Source: Halomonas socia
GTDB taxonomy: Bacteria; Pseudomonadota; Gammaproteobacteria; Pseudomonadales; Halomonadaceae
Length of the DNA stretch: 64,000 nucleotides
Assembly: GCF_010977575.1 (NCBI RefSeq)
Contig: NZ_CP048812.1
Location: 1,550,001-1,614,000 of the forward strand
Direction of reading: 5' to 3'
Below the pieces are notes generated by a model, which was not told where the DNA came from, did not search any database, and worked only from the letters and a program-made list of their open reading frames with translations. This document shows positions 54,354 through 64,000 of the stretch, piece by piece. How positions within the stretch are numbered: position 1 is the stretch's first letter; each line of letters starts with the position of its first letter. Position numbers and translations under genes: made by a program.

Positions 54354-54815
54354 GTGGCAATCAAGGACGCCGCGCTACATGCGCTAATCGAGCCGGTGGT
54401 GACCTCCATGGGTTTCGAGCTGTGGGGGATCGACTATCTTTCTCAGGGCAAGCACTCCCGGCTGGTGATCTATATCGATGGCCCCGAGGGAGTGACGGTC
54501 GAGAACTGTGCAGACATCAGCCGGCAGGTCAGCGCCGTGTTCGACGTCGAGGATCCGATCGCCGGGGAATATCGTCTCGAAGTGTCTTCTCCCGGCATGG
54601 ATCGGCCGCTGTTCTCCCTCGATCATTTCGAGCGCTACGCCGGACACGTCGTGGCACTCAAGCTACGCGCCCCCTACGAGGGGCGTCGCAAGTATCAGGG
54701 CTTGCTGGCCGGCATCGAAGGCGATGACGTGCTGCTGCAGCTCGACGGTGAAGAGTACTGCTTTCCCATCGACGGCATCGATCAGGCACGCGTCGTGCCC
54801 CAGTTCGAGGAGTGA
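54354..54815 (+). CDS. rimP: Ribosome maturation factor RimP
   Basis: 153 residues: GFELWGIDYL, RLVIYIDGPEGVTVENCADI, YRLEVSSPGMDRPLFSLDHF and a C-terminal SH3-like domain. It is needed for 30S subunit maturation. The start is GTG at 54354, preceded by AGGAG. It is the first protein gene of the nusA-infB operon. Confidence 0.95.
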   Translation: MAIKDAALHALIEPVVTSMGFELWGIDYLSQGKHSRLVIYIDGPEGVTVENCADISRQVSAVFDVEDPIAGEYRLEVSSPGMDRPLFSLDHFERYAGHVVALKLRAPYEGRRKYQGLLAGIEGDDVLLQLDGEEYCFPIDGIDQARVVPQFEE

Positions 54816-54861
54816 GGCCGGTGGCGATGAATAAGGACAGGTTTTCTGGCGAGGCAAAGGC

Positions 54862-56355
54862 ATGAGCAAAGAGATTCTGACGGTCGTAGATGCGATCTCG
54901 AACGAAAAGGGCGTGCCCCGTGATGTGATTTTCGAGGCCGTGGAAGCAGCCCTGGCCAGCGCGTCGCGCAAGCGCTTCGAGCAGGAGGAGGCCACGGTGC
55001 GGGTCAAGATCGACCGCGCCACCGGCGACTACGACACTTTCCGCTTCTGGACCGTGGTCGAGGACGACGAGTTCGAGACCCCGGATCATGAGATCAAGCA
55101 GAGCATCGCCGAACAGCGCGATCCGCCGCTGGCGCTTGGCGACGTGGTCGAGGAGAAGATCGACAACGCCGTCTTCGGGCGCATCGCAGCACAGACAGCC
55201 AAGCAGGTCATCGTGCAGAAGGTACGCGAGGCCGAGCGTGCCGAGGTGGTTCGCCAGTACACGGACCGTGAAGGCGAGCTGGTCGCCGGCATCGTCAAGA
55301 AGACCACCCGCGACGGTCTGATCATCGACCTGGGCGACAACGCCGAGGCGTTTCTGCCGCGCGGCGAGATGATTCCCGGCGAGCGCTACCGCATGAACGA
55401 GCGGGTGCGCGCCCTGCTGGTCAAGGTCGACGCCGAGGCGCGTGGCTCGCAGCTGATCCTGTCGCGTACCTGTCCCGAGCTGATCATCGAGCTGTTCAAG
55501 ATCGAGGTGCCGGAAATCGCCGAGCAGCTTATCGAGATCAAGGGCGCGGCGCGCGATCCGGGCTCGCGGGCCAAGATCGCGGTCAAGACCAACGACCGCC
55601 GCATCGACCCGGTCGGCGCCTGCGTCGGCATGCGCGGCTCAAGGGTGCAGGCCGTGTCCACCGAACTGCAGAACGAGCGGGTCGACATCATCCTGTGGGA
55701 TGACAATCCCGCCCAGCTGGTGATCAACGCCATGGCCCCGGCCGACGTTGGCTCGATTCTGGTCGACGAGGACAGCCACGCGATGGATGTCGCAGTGGCC
55801 GAAGACAACCTCGCTCAGGCCATCGGTCGCAGTGGTCAGAACGTGCGCCTGGCGTCCGAGCTGACCGGCTGGCGGCTCAATGTGATGACCGAAGAAGAAG
55901 CCGAGGGCAAGCGCGAGCAGGAGATCGACAGCCTGGTCGAGCACTTTATCAACCACCTCGAAATCGACGACGAGCTGGCACGCATCCTGGTCGAGGAGGG
56001 CTTCACCTCGATGGAGGAGATCGCCTATGTGCCGCTCGAGGAGATGCTCGAGATCGAGGAGTTCGACGAGGATCTCGTCGAAGAGCTGCGCGCACGCGCC
56101 AAGGACGAGCTGTTGAACCTGGCCATCGCCTCCGAAGAGGAGCTCGACGGCGCCCAGCCGGCCGAGGACCTGCTCGAGATGGACGGCATGGAGCGTCATC
56201 TGGCCTTTATTCTGGCCAGCCGGGGCATCGTCACGATGGAGGACCTTGCCGAGCAGTCCGTCGATGATCTCAAGGACATCGAGGGTGTGGACGAGGAGCG
56301 CGCCGCGGCACTGATCATGACTGCCCGTGCGCCTTGGTTCGAGAGCGAACAGTAA
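54862..56355 (+). CDS. nusA: Transcription termination/antitermination protein NusA
   Basis: 497 residues. The N-terminal RNA polymerase-binding domain is followed by S1 (about 135-200), two KH domains ([37 protein letters not shown]) and two C-terminal acidic repeat domains ([40 protein letters not shown]) of the alpha-CTD-binding type. It modulates pausing, termination and rRNA antitermination. Confidence 0.97.
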   Translation: MSKEILTVVDAISNEKGVPRDVIFEAVEAALASASRKRFEQEEATVRVKIDRATGDYDTFRFWTVVEDDEFETPDHEIKQSIAEQRDPPLALGDVVEEKIDNAVFGRIAAQTAKQVIVQKVREAERAEVVRQYTDREGELVAGIVKKTTRDGLIIDLGDNAEAFLPRGEMIPGERYRMNERVRALLVKVDAEARGSQLILSRTCPELIIELFKIEVPEIAEQLIEIKGAARDPGSRAKIAVKTNDRRIDPVGACVGMRGSRVQAVSTELQNERVDIILWDDNPAQLVINAMAPADVGSILVDEDSHAMDVAVAEDNLAQAIGRSGQNVRLASELTGWRLNVMTEEEAEGKREQEIDSLVEHFINHLEIDDELARILVEEGFTSMEEIAYVPLEEMLEIEEFDEDLVEELRARAKDELLNLAIASEEELDGAQPAEDLLEMDGMERHLAFILASRGIVTMEDLAEQSVDDLKDIEGVDEERAAALIMTARAPWFESEQ

Positions 56356-56382
56356 TCAGGTCACGGGCTCAGGAGGGTCGTA

Positions 56383-58899
56383 ATGTCAGAAATGACCGTT
56401 AAAGATTTCGCAGTCAAGGTGGGGCGCGACGTGCCTCGCCTGCTGGAACAGATGAAAGAAGCCGGGCTGCCGCACAAGTCCGAGGGCGACGCCGTGTCCG
56501 AAGAGGACAAGCAGCGCCTGCTCGACTACCTGACCAAGAGCCACGGCGGCAGCAGCGCCGGAGCGCGCAATCGCATCACCCTGACGCGGCAGACCAAGAG
56601 CCGTATCAGAAGCGGCGAGCGTGGCAAGACCATCGAGGTGCAGGTGCGCAAGAAGCGCACCTACGTCAAGCGCGAGGAGCCGGCGGCGGAAGAGCCCAAG
56701 AGCGAGGAAAGCGGCCCGCGCCAGCTGGTCGGCGACATGGCCGACTCGCGTCAGCAGGCCGAAGAGCAGGCCAAGGCCGCCGAGGCCGAACAGGCGCGCC
56801 AGGCCGCTGCCGAGGCCGAGCAAGCCAAGGCGGCTGAAGAGGCCAAGACGGCTGTACCGGTCAACGAGCCTGCGGTCCCGGCCCCCGACCTCAGCACCGT
56901 ACCGGGCGACGCCGAGCAGCCGCCGGCACCGCCCAAGGAGGGCCGCGAGCAGCGCCGCGTGCCTAAGAAAGCCGCGGCCAAGAAGGGCCGCGGCGGGCGC
57001 GATGAGGACGACCGCGGTGATCGCGAAGAGCGTCGTCGCGGCGCTGGCGCCAAGAAGGTCAAGCGCGCCGAGCGGCGTGGTACTCGTCGCGGCGGTCGCG
57101 ACAGCGGCGGCGGCAAGCACGGCTTCCAGAAGCCGACCCAGCCGATCGTGCGCGAGGTCTCGATCCCCGAGTCGATCAGCGTTGCCGACCTTGCCGACAA
57201 GATGTCGATCAAGGCCAACGAAGTGATCAAGGCGATGTTCACCATGGGTGCCGCGGTGACCATCAACCAGACCATCGACCAGGACACCGCGGCGATCGTC
57301 GTCGAGGAGATGGGCCACACGCCCAAGCTGGTCAAGGATGATGCGCTGGAGACCGAAGTCCTCGAGGGCATCTCCTACGAGGGCGAGGAGATCACCCGTG
57401 CCCCGGTGGTGACCGTGATGGGTCACGTCGACCACGGCAAGACTTCGTTGCTCGACTATATCCGCAAGGCCAAGGTCGCCACCGGCGAAGCCGGCGGCAT
57501 CACCCAGCACATCGGCGCCTATCATGTCGAAGACAAGCACGGCGGTGTGACCTTCCTGGATACCCCGGGTCACGCGGCGTTTACCGCCATGCGTGCCCGC
57601 GGTGCCAAGGCCACCGACGTGGTCATCCTGGTGGTGGCCGCCGATGATGGCGTGATGCCCCAGACGGTCGAGGCGATCGAGCACTCCAAGGCGGCAGAAG
57701 TGCCGATCGTGGTGGCGGTCAACAAGATCGACAAGGAAGGCGCCGACTTCGACCGCATTCGCAACGAGCTCTCTCAGCACGGGGTGATTTCCGAGGAGTG
57801 GGGTGGCGACACCCAGTTCGTCAACGTCTCGGCCAAGACCGGCGAAGGCATCGATGCGCTGCTCGAGGCAGTACTGCTGGTCTCCGAGGTGCTCGAGCTG
57901 ACCGCCGTGCCGGAAGCGCCGGGCAAGGGCGTGGTGGTCGAGTCGCGTCTCGACAAGGGCCGCGGTCCGGTAGCCACGGTGCTGGTCCAGAACGGTACCC
58001 TGAAGAAGGGCGATATCGTGCTGGCCGGCCTGCACTATGGCCGCGTGCGTGCGCTGACCAACGAGCTCGGCAAGCAGGTCGACAGCGTCGGCCCAGCGAT
58101 GCCGGTGGAGATCCAGGGCCTTGACGGTACCCCGGATGCCGGTGATGACTTCATGGTCCTGGCCGACGAGAAGAAGGCCCGCGAGGTCGCCAACTTCCGT
58201 CAGGGCAAGTACCGCGAGGTACGTCTGGCGCGCCAGCAGAAGGCCAAGCTGGAGAACATGTTCAGCCAGATGGGTCAGGACGAGGCGGCCAAGGTCAACA
58301 TCGTGCTCAAGGCCGATGTGCAGGGCTCGCTGGAAGCCATCAAGGGCGCCCTGGAAGAGCTCTCCACCGACGAAGTGCAGGTGGCCGTGGTCTCCTCCGG
58401 CGTGGGCGGCATCACCGGCACCGACGCCAACCTGGCGCTGGCCAGTGACGCCATCGTGGTCGGCTTCAACGTGCGTGCCGACGCCTCGGCCCGCGAGATC
58501 ATCGAGCGTGAAGGTCTGGATCTGCGCTACTACAGCGTGATCTACCAGCTGATCGACGAGGTCAAGCAGGCCATGAGCGGCATGCTGGCGCCGGAGTGGA
58601 AGGAAGAGATCGTCGGCGTGGCCGAGGTTCGCGACGTCTTCCGCGCCCCCAAGATCGGCGCCGTGGCCGGCTGCATGGTGGTCGAGGGCAACGTGCACCG
58701 CAACAAGAAGATCCGCGTGCTGCGCGACAACGTGGTCATCTACGAGGGCGAGCTCGAATCGCTGCGCCGCTTCAAGGATGACGTCAACGAAGTTCGCCAG
58801 GGCATGGAGTGCGGTATCGGCGTCAAGAACTACAATGACGTCCAGACCGGTGACAAGATCGAGGTCTTCGATCAGGTCAAGGTCGAGCGCAGCCTGTAA
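56383..58899 (+). CDS. infB: Translation initiation factor IF-2
   Basis: 838 residues. A small N-terminal IF2 domain (1-50) is followed by a long Lys/Glu/Ala/Arg-rich linker (about 80-250). The GTPase domain has [14 protein letters not shown] (G1), DTPGHAAF (G3) and NKIDKEG (G4). Domains II to IV include the fMet-tRNA-binding C2 region. It recruits initiator tRNA to the 30S subunit. AGGAGGG precedes the ATG. Confidence 0.98.
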   Translation: MSEMTVKDFAVKVGRDVPRLLEQMKEAGLPHKSEGDAVSEEDKQRLLDYLTKSHGGSSAGARNRITLTRQTKSRIRSGERGKTIEVQVRKKRTYVKREEPAAEEPKSEESGPRQLVGDMADSRQQAEEQAKAAEAEQARQAAAEAEQAKAAEEAKTAVPVNEPAVPAPDLSTVPGDAEQPPAPPKEGREQRRVPKKAAAKKGRGGRDEDDRGDREERRRGAGAKKVKRAERRGTRRGGRDSGGGKHGFQKPTQPIVREVSIPESISVADLADKMSIKANEVIKAMFTMGAAVTINQTIDQDTAAIVVEEMGHTPKLVKDDALETEVLEGISYEGEEITRAPVVTVMGHVDHGKTSLLDYIRKAKVATGEAGGITQHIGAYHVEDKHGGVTFLDTPGHAAFTAMRARGAKATDVVILVVAADDGVMPQTVEAIEHSKAAEVPIVVAVNKIDKEGADFDRIRNELSQHGVISEEWGGDTQFVNVSAKTGEGIDALLEAVLLVSEVLELTAVPEAPGKGVVVESRLDKGRGPVATVLVQNGTLKKGDIVLAGLHYGRVRALTNELGKQVDSVGPAMPVEIQGLDGTPDAGDDFMVLADEKKAREVANFRQGKYREVRLARQQKAKLENMFSQMGQDEAAKVNIVLKADVQGSLEAIKGALEELSTDEVQVAVVSSGVGGITGTDANLALASDAIVVGFNVRADASAREIIEREGLDLRYYSVIYQLIDEVKQAMSGMLAPEWKEEIVGVAEVRDVFRAPKIGAVAGCMVVEGNVHRNKKIRVLRDNVVIYEGELESLRRFKDDVNEVRQGMECGIGVKNYNDVQTGDKIEVFDQVKVERSL

Positions 58900-58916
58900 C
58901 GGCGCCAGGAGTCAGC

Positions 58917-59309
58917 ATGAGCGAGTTCAAGCGTACCGATCGGGTTGCTGACCAGCTGCAGCAGGAGCTGGCGGTACTCATCCAGCGCGAGGTCAAGGAC
59001 CCGCGCCTGGGGATGGTCACCGTCAGTGGGGTCACGGTCAGTCGCGACCTCGGCTACGCCGACGTCTATATCACGCTGCTCGGTGATAACGACGCCGAGC
59101 GGGTCAAGGAGAACCTCAAGGTGCTCAAGCGCGCCGCGGGGTTCCTGCGTAGCCAGATCGCACGTCGCATCAAGCTGCGTCACGTGCCGGAGTTGCGCTT
59201 TCATTACGATGAGAGCGTGGTGCGCGGCCAGCGACTGTCGTCGCTGATCGACGAGGCGGTGGCCAGCGACCGCTCGCGGGATGGTGACGATGACGAGGGC
59301 CAGCGCTGA
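58917..59309 (+). CDS. rbfA: Ribosome-binding factor A
   Basis: 130 residues with a KH-like fold: TDRVADQLQQELAVLIQREV, DPRLGMVTVSGVTVSRDLGY and LRHVPELRFHYDES. It aids 16S rRNA 5' end maturation. The stop shares a base with the truB start (TGATG). Confidence 0.96.
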   Translation: MSEFKRTDRVADQLQQELAVLIQREVKDPRLGMVTVSGVTVSRDLGYADVYITLLGDNDAERVKENLKVLKRAAGFLRSQIARRIKLRHVPELRFHYDESVVRGQRLSSLIDEAVASDRSRDGDDDEGQR

Positions 59310-60247
59310 TGGCGCGACGCCGTCGCGGCCTGCCGGTGGATGGGGTACTGCTGTTCGACAAGCCCCAGGGCGCCTCGAGCAATCAGATCCTGCAGCGAGT
59401 CAGGCGCCTGTTCCAGGCCCAGAAGGCCGGCCATACCGGCACCCTGGACCCGATGGCCACCGGCCTGCTGCCGATCTGCTTCGGCGAGGCCACCAAGTTC
59501 TCCTCGCATCTGCTCGACGCCGACAAGGTCTACCGTACCCGGGTCAAGCTCGGCGAGGTGACCGACAGCGGCGACGCCGAGGGCGAGGTGGTCGAGCGCT
59601 GTGCGGTGCCGCCACTCGCGGCCGCGGACATCGAACGGGTGCTCGAGCGCTTTCGCGGCGAGATCGAGCAGACCCCGCCGATGTATTCGGCGCTCAAGCA
59701 CCAGGGCCGCAAGCTCTACGAACTGGCCCGCGAAGGCAAGACGGTGGCGCGTGCAGTGCGTCGCGTGACGGTGTATGATGCGCGCCTCCTGGCTCACGAT
59801 GCCGAGGGTTTCGAGCTCGAGGTGCGGGTCAGCAAGGGTACCTATATTCGTACCCTGGCTGAAGATATCGGCCGTGCGCTGGGCAGCGGAGCGCATATCA
59901 CTGCGCTGCGGCGGCTCAAGACCGGTCCGTTCAGCGGCGAAGCGATGCTCGACCTGGCTGCACTGGAAGCGCTGCAGGATCAGGCTGCCCGCGAGGCGCA
60001 GCTGATGCCGGTGGACGTGCTGGTAGAGCACCTGCCGGCGTTGGACGTTGACGCCGAACAGGCCGGGCGTCTGCTGCATGGCCAGCCGATCCGCAGCGAG
60101 CGGCTGGCGCTCGACGCCGGCAGCCTGACAAGACTCTACCGTGACGAGACCTTCCTGGGCCTCGGCACGGTCAAGACGGCGGGGGAAATCGCCCCCCGGC
60201 GTCTGTTGAATACCGCGGCTGTCGCTACTAGCGACGGTCGCGCGTAA
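59309..60247 (+). CDS. truB: tRNA pseudouridine-55 synthase TruB
   Basis: 312 residues. The catalytic Asp lies in HTGTLDPMATGLLPI. Also present are KVYRTRVKLGEVTDSGDAEG, YSALKHQGRKLYELAREG and a C-terminal PUA-like domain. It makes pseudouridine 55 in the T-loop of tRNAs. It is translationally coupled to rbfA. Confidence 0.96.
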   Translation: MARRRRGLPVDGVLLFDKPQGASSNQILQRVRRLFQAQKAGHTGTLDPMATGLLPICFGEATKFSSHLLDADKVYRTRVKLGEVTDSGDAEGEVVERCAVPPLAAADIERVLERFRGEIEQTPPMYSALKHQGRKLYELAREGKTVARAVRRVTVYDARLLAHDAEGFELEVRVSKGTYIRTLAEDIGRALGSGAHITALRRLKTGPFSGEAMLDLAALEALQDQAAREAQLMPVDVLVEHLPALDVDAEQAGRLLHGQPIRSERLALDAGSLTRLYRDETFLGLGTVKTAGEIAPRRLLNTAAVATSDGRA

Positions 60248-60355
60248 GCAACCCGCCAGGCGTTGCCCGAGGCAGCGCCCGGCAGGCGTGGAGACTGCAA
60301 ATATGCGTGGTCTTCGACATTCATCACTTAGGCATATTGCTTACTGGAGAGACAG

Positions 60356-60625
60356 ATGGCACTGACCGCTGAAAAGAAGGCCGAGATCGTCAACGAATTC
60401 GGCCGTGGCGACAACGACACCGGATCCCCCGAGGTTCAGGTGGCCCTGCTGAGCGCCAACATCGATGGCCTGCAGGATCACTTCAAGACCAACAAGCAGG
60501 ATCACCACTCACGTCGTGGCCTGATCCGCATGGTCAACCAGCGCCGCAAGCTGCTGGACTACCTGAAGCGCAAGGATTTCGAGCGCTATCAGTCGCTGAT
60601 TCAGCGCCTGGGCCTGCGTCGCTAA
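60356..60625 (+). CDS. rpsO: 30S ribosomal protein S15
   Basis: 89 residues, all helical, with [39 protein letters not shown] and [20 protein letters not shown]. It binds 16S rRNA early in assembly. An ACTGGAGAGACAG ribosome site precedes the ATG. A hairpin terminator follows before pnp, as in E. coli. Confidence 0.98.
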   Translation: MALTAEKKAEIVNEFGRGDNDTGSPEVQVALLSANIDGLQDHFKTNKQDHHSRRGLIRMVNQRRKLLDYLKRKDFERYQSLIQRLGLRR

Positions 60626-60650
60626 GCGAACGCACTGCCAAGCGTTATAG

Positions 60651-60677
60651 AAACGGGCAGCCTTCGGGTTGCCCGTT
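60651..60677 (+). terminator. Intrinsic terminator between rpsO and pnp
   Basis: AAACGGGCA...TGCCCGTTT stem with a TTCG tetraloop region and a short T-run, 26 bases after rpsO. Confidence 0.8.
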
Positions 60678-60853
60678 TCGCGTATGTGAGCCGCCGCACG
60701 AGAGCTGCCGTCGGATCAGCCCCGGGGAGCGGTAGCCACGACGATTCCGGTGCGGAAATGTCGCTAACCGGTGGCTCAGACGCGCGTCAACCACTAAAAT
60801 GGTCGGCGAGTCAAAACGACCTAAACGACACAGACAAGTTGAAGGATGCTACC

Positions 60854-62986
<2,133 letters not shown>

Positions 62987-63019
62987 CGCCTAAGCGGCAA
63001 AGATCCAGGCGCAAGACGA

Positions 63020-63054
63020 ATCGCCCCCGCAGTGTGAACTGCGGGGGCGATTTC
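63020..63054 (+). terminator. Intrinsic terminator after pnp
   Basis: ATCGCCCCCGCAGT-GTGA-ACTGCGGGGGCGAT, a 14-bp perfect stem followed by TTCG, 33 bases after the pnp stop. Confidence 0.85.
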
Positions 63055-63170
63055 GTATGCTGCACACAGTGTGCATGGTTACTGATTTCAACATTCGCCA
63101 TGACAAGATTACCTTTGATGGGGGAGTTCGGATAAAGTAAGAGTGATGCTTGGCTTCTAGGTGACATAAG

Positions 63171-64000
63171 ATGACTGACTTAACTATTTTCAGAGATTTC
63201 CTCGTCCTGTGCCAAACCAAGAGCTTTAGTCGTGCTGCTGAGCGACGCCATGTGTCCGTATCTGGATTGAGCCGCCGTATCCAAGGGTTGGAAGAGTGGG
63301 TAGGCACCCCACTGTTTGAGCGGGGTAAGGGAGGCCTGACTTTGACTGAGGCAGGACGTGACCTACAAGAGGTGGTGTTGGACACTCTCCATAGGCTCGA
63401 TGGACTCAGGGAGTCCGTTGCAGAGAGTGTCAATGACCGGCAGCAGCGGATACGTTTTTGTTCACCACATATCCTGTCTAGGATTTTTTTCCCTCGCTGG
63501 ATTCCACGATTACAGGACCAATTCACAGGCGCGAGGTTAAGCATCGGTTCCAATACGCTACCGGAATGTCTGACTGCACTTAATAACAGGGAAGCAGATT
63601 ATACAGTTGCACTGCTTGATGAAAAAAATGTGGTTGCTGAGCGCCTGTCGTTAGTGGGGGAGGGTAATAAGTACTCACTCATAGAGTTAGATACTGAATG
63701 TCTTGTTCCTGTCAGTGCACCGAATGCTGCTGGTCAGCCTATCTTCAATTTACATGTCGCTAGTGATTCACCTACCTCATTCCTAGAGTACCAGGAGGAG
63801 TGTCATCTTGGCTGGGGTTTAAGAACTTCTTTGGAGAACCGAGGGCTGAATTTACAGCGTCATCACGATGCTAGCTTAGCGGAAAGTCTTCATCTTATGA
63901 CATTATCAGGGCTAGGTGTTACATGGTTACCCCAATCGCTAGTATGGGAAGACCTTGAGGCGAAGAGGCTAGTAAGGGCTGGAGATTCTAGCTTTGATAT
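63171..64000 (+). CDS. LysR-family transcriptional regulator (partial, 3' end outside window)
   Basis: An open frame of about 276 codons runs from the ATG at 63171 (AGGTG seven bases before) to the window edge without a stop. The N-terminus is a LysR winged HTH: FLVLCQTKSFSRAAERRHVS, then SGLSRRIQGLEEWVGTPLFE and LTLTEAGRDL. The rest is the periplasmic-binding-like effector domain. Codon use is much AT-richer than the adjacent pnp gene (many TTA, ATA, AGG, CTA codons), pointing to recent acquisition. The LysR subgroup and target genes cannot be told; it resembles the HypT-like group only loosely. Confidence 0.85.
   Translation, partial: MTDLTIFRDFLVLCQTKSFSRAAERRHVSVSGLSRRIQGLEEWVGTPLFERGKGGLTLTEAGRDLQEVVLDTLHRLDGLRESVAESVNDRQQRIRFCSPHILSRIFFPRWIPRLQDQFTGARLSIGSNTLPECLTALNNREADYTVALLDEKNVVAERLSLVGEGNKYSLIELDTECLVPVSAPNAAGQPIFNLHVASDSPTSFLEYQEECHLGWGLRTSLENRGLNLQRHHDASLAESLHLMTLSGLGVTWLPQSLVWEDLEAKRLVRAGDSSFD

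Noticed and set aside
60686..60853. N-terminal extension of PNPase
   Set aside because: The extra 56 residues are not part of the family. The GTG at 60854 has a ribosome site and begins the conserved sequence; the upstream bases contain the rpsO-pnp leader.

Overview
The window looks like a chromosomal segment of a GC-rich gammaproteobacterium, most likely in the Halomonadaceae (Halomonas or a close relative). The support is the housekeeping gene order (smpB/ratA/rnfH/bamE/fur/recN, grpE-dnaK-dnaJ, dapB, carA-carB-greA, yhbY/rlmE-ftsH-folP-glmM-tpiA-secG-tRNA-Leu, initiator tRNA-rimP-nusA-infB-rbfA-truB-rpsO-pnp), the acidic proteins and the high GC. The assignment comes from gene content and remembered synteny, not from a database search.

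Layout. (1) 1-5435: the end of a myo-inositol catabolic operon (iolC 3' part, iolD, iolE, mmsA/iolA), followed by a decayed Gfo/Idh/MocA dehydrogenase. (2) 5461-9279, minus strand: an aspartate kinase, then carboxynorspermidine decarboxylase (nspC) and carboxynorspermidine dehydrogenase. The dehydrogenase uses aspartate semialdehyde, so the three genes fit one polyamine route. (3) 9502-26251, minus strand: a compact 12-gene accessory operon and the most interesting part of the window. It starts with srfA-srfB-srfC (bitopic membrane protein, actin/Hsp70-fold ATPase, P-loop GTPase). It continues with a bitopic protein, a periplasmic VWA protein like the C-terminal half of the T6SS kinase PpkA, a LolCDE-type ABC ATPase and permease, a periplasmic SUMF1-domain protein, two coiled-coil lipoproteins, another bitopic protein and a small membrane protein. 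The VWA-ATPase-permease-SUMF1-lipoprotein block has the composition and order of the ppkA-tagT-tagS-tagR-tagQ sensory module of type VI secretion, but with no kinase domain and no T6SS structural gene nearby. I propose a Srf-Tag envelope-spanning signalling or mechanical system.

(4) 26628-31389: tmRNA (ssrA) with its terminator, smpB, ratA, rnfH, bamE, fur and an SOS-controlled recN with a LexA box. (5) 31440-35540: the heat-shock block grpE, dnaK, dnaJ, with one heat-shock sigma (sigma-32) type promoter before grpE and another before dnaK. (6) 35583-38059: an intact IS66-family element (tnpA, tnpB, tnpC) with imperfect terminal inverted repeats and a perfect 8-bp target duplication. (7) 38160-46861: FAD amine/amino-acid oxidoreductase, DUF2218 protein, EamA exporter, dapB, a leader with a strong hairpin, then carA-carB-greA. 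(8) 46994-53935: yhbY (minus), rlmE, ftsH, folP-glmM, tpiA, secG and tRNA-Leu(GAG). (9) 54027-63054: initiator tRNA with a good sigma-70 promoter and the rimP-nusA-infB-rbfA-truB-rpsO-pnp transcription/translation operon. (10) 63171-64000: the 5' part of an AT-richer LysR-type regulator that runs off the window.

Many long open frames lie antisense to real genes because of the GC-rich third positions. They were left out.
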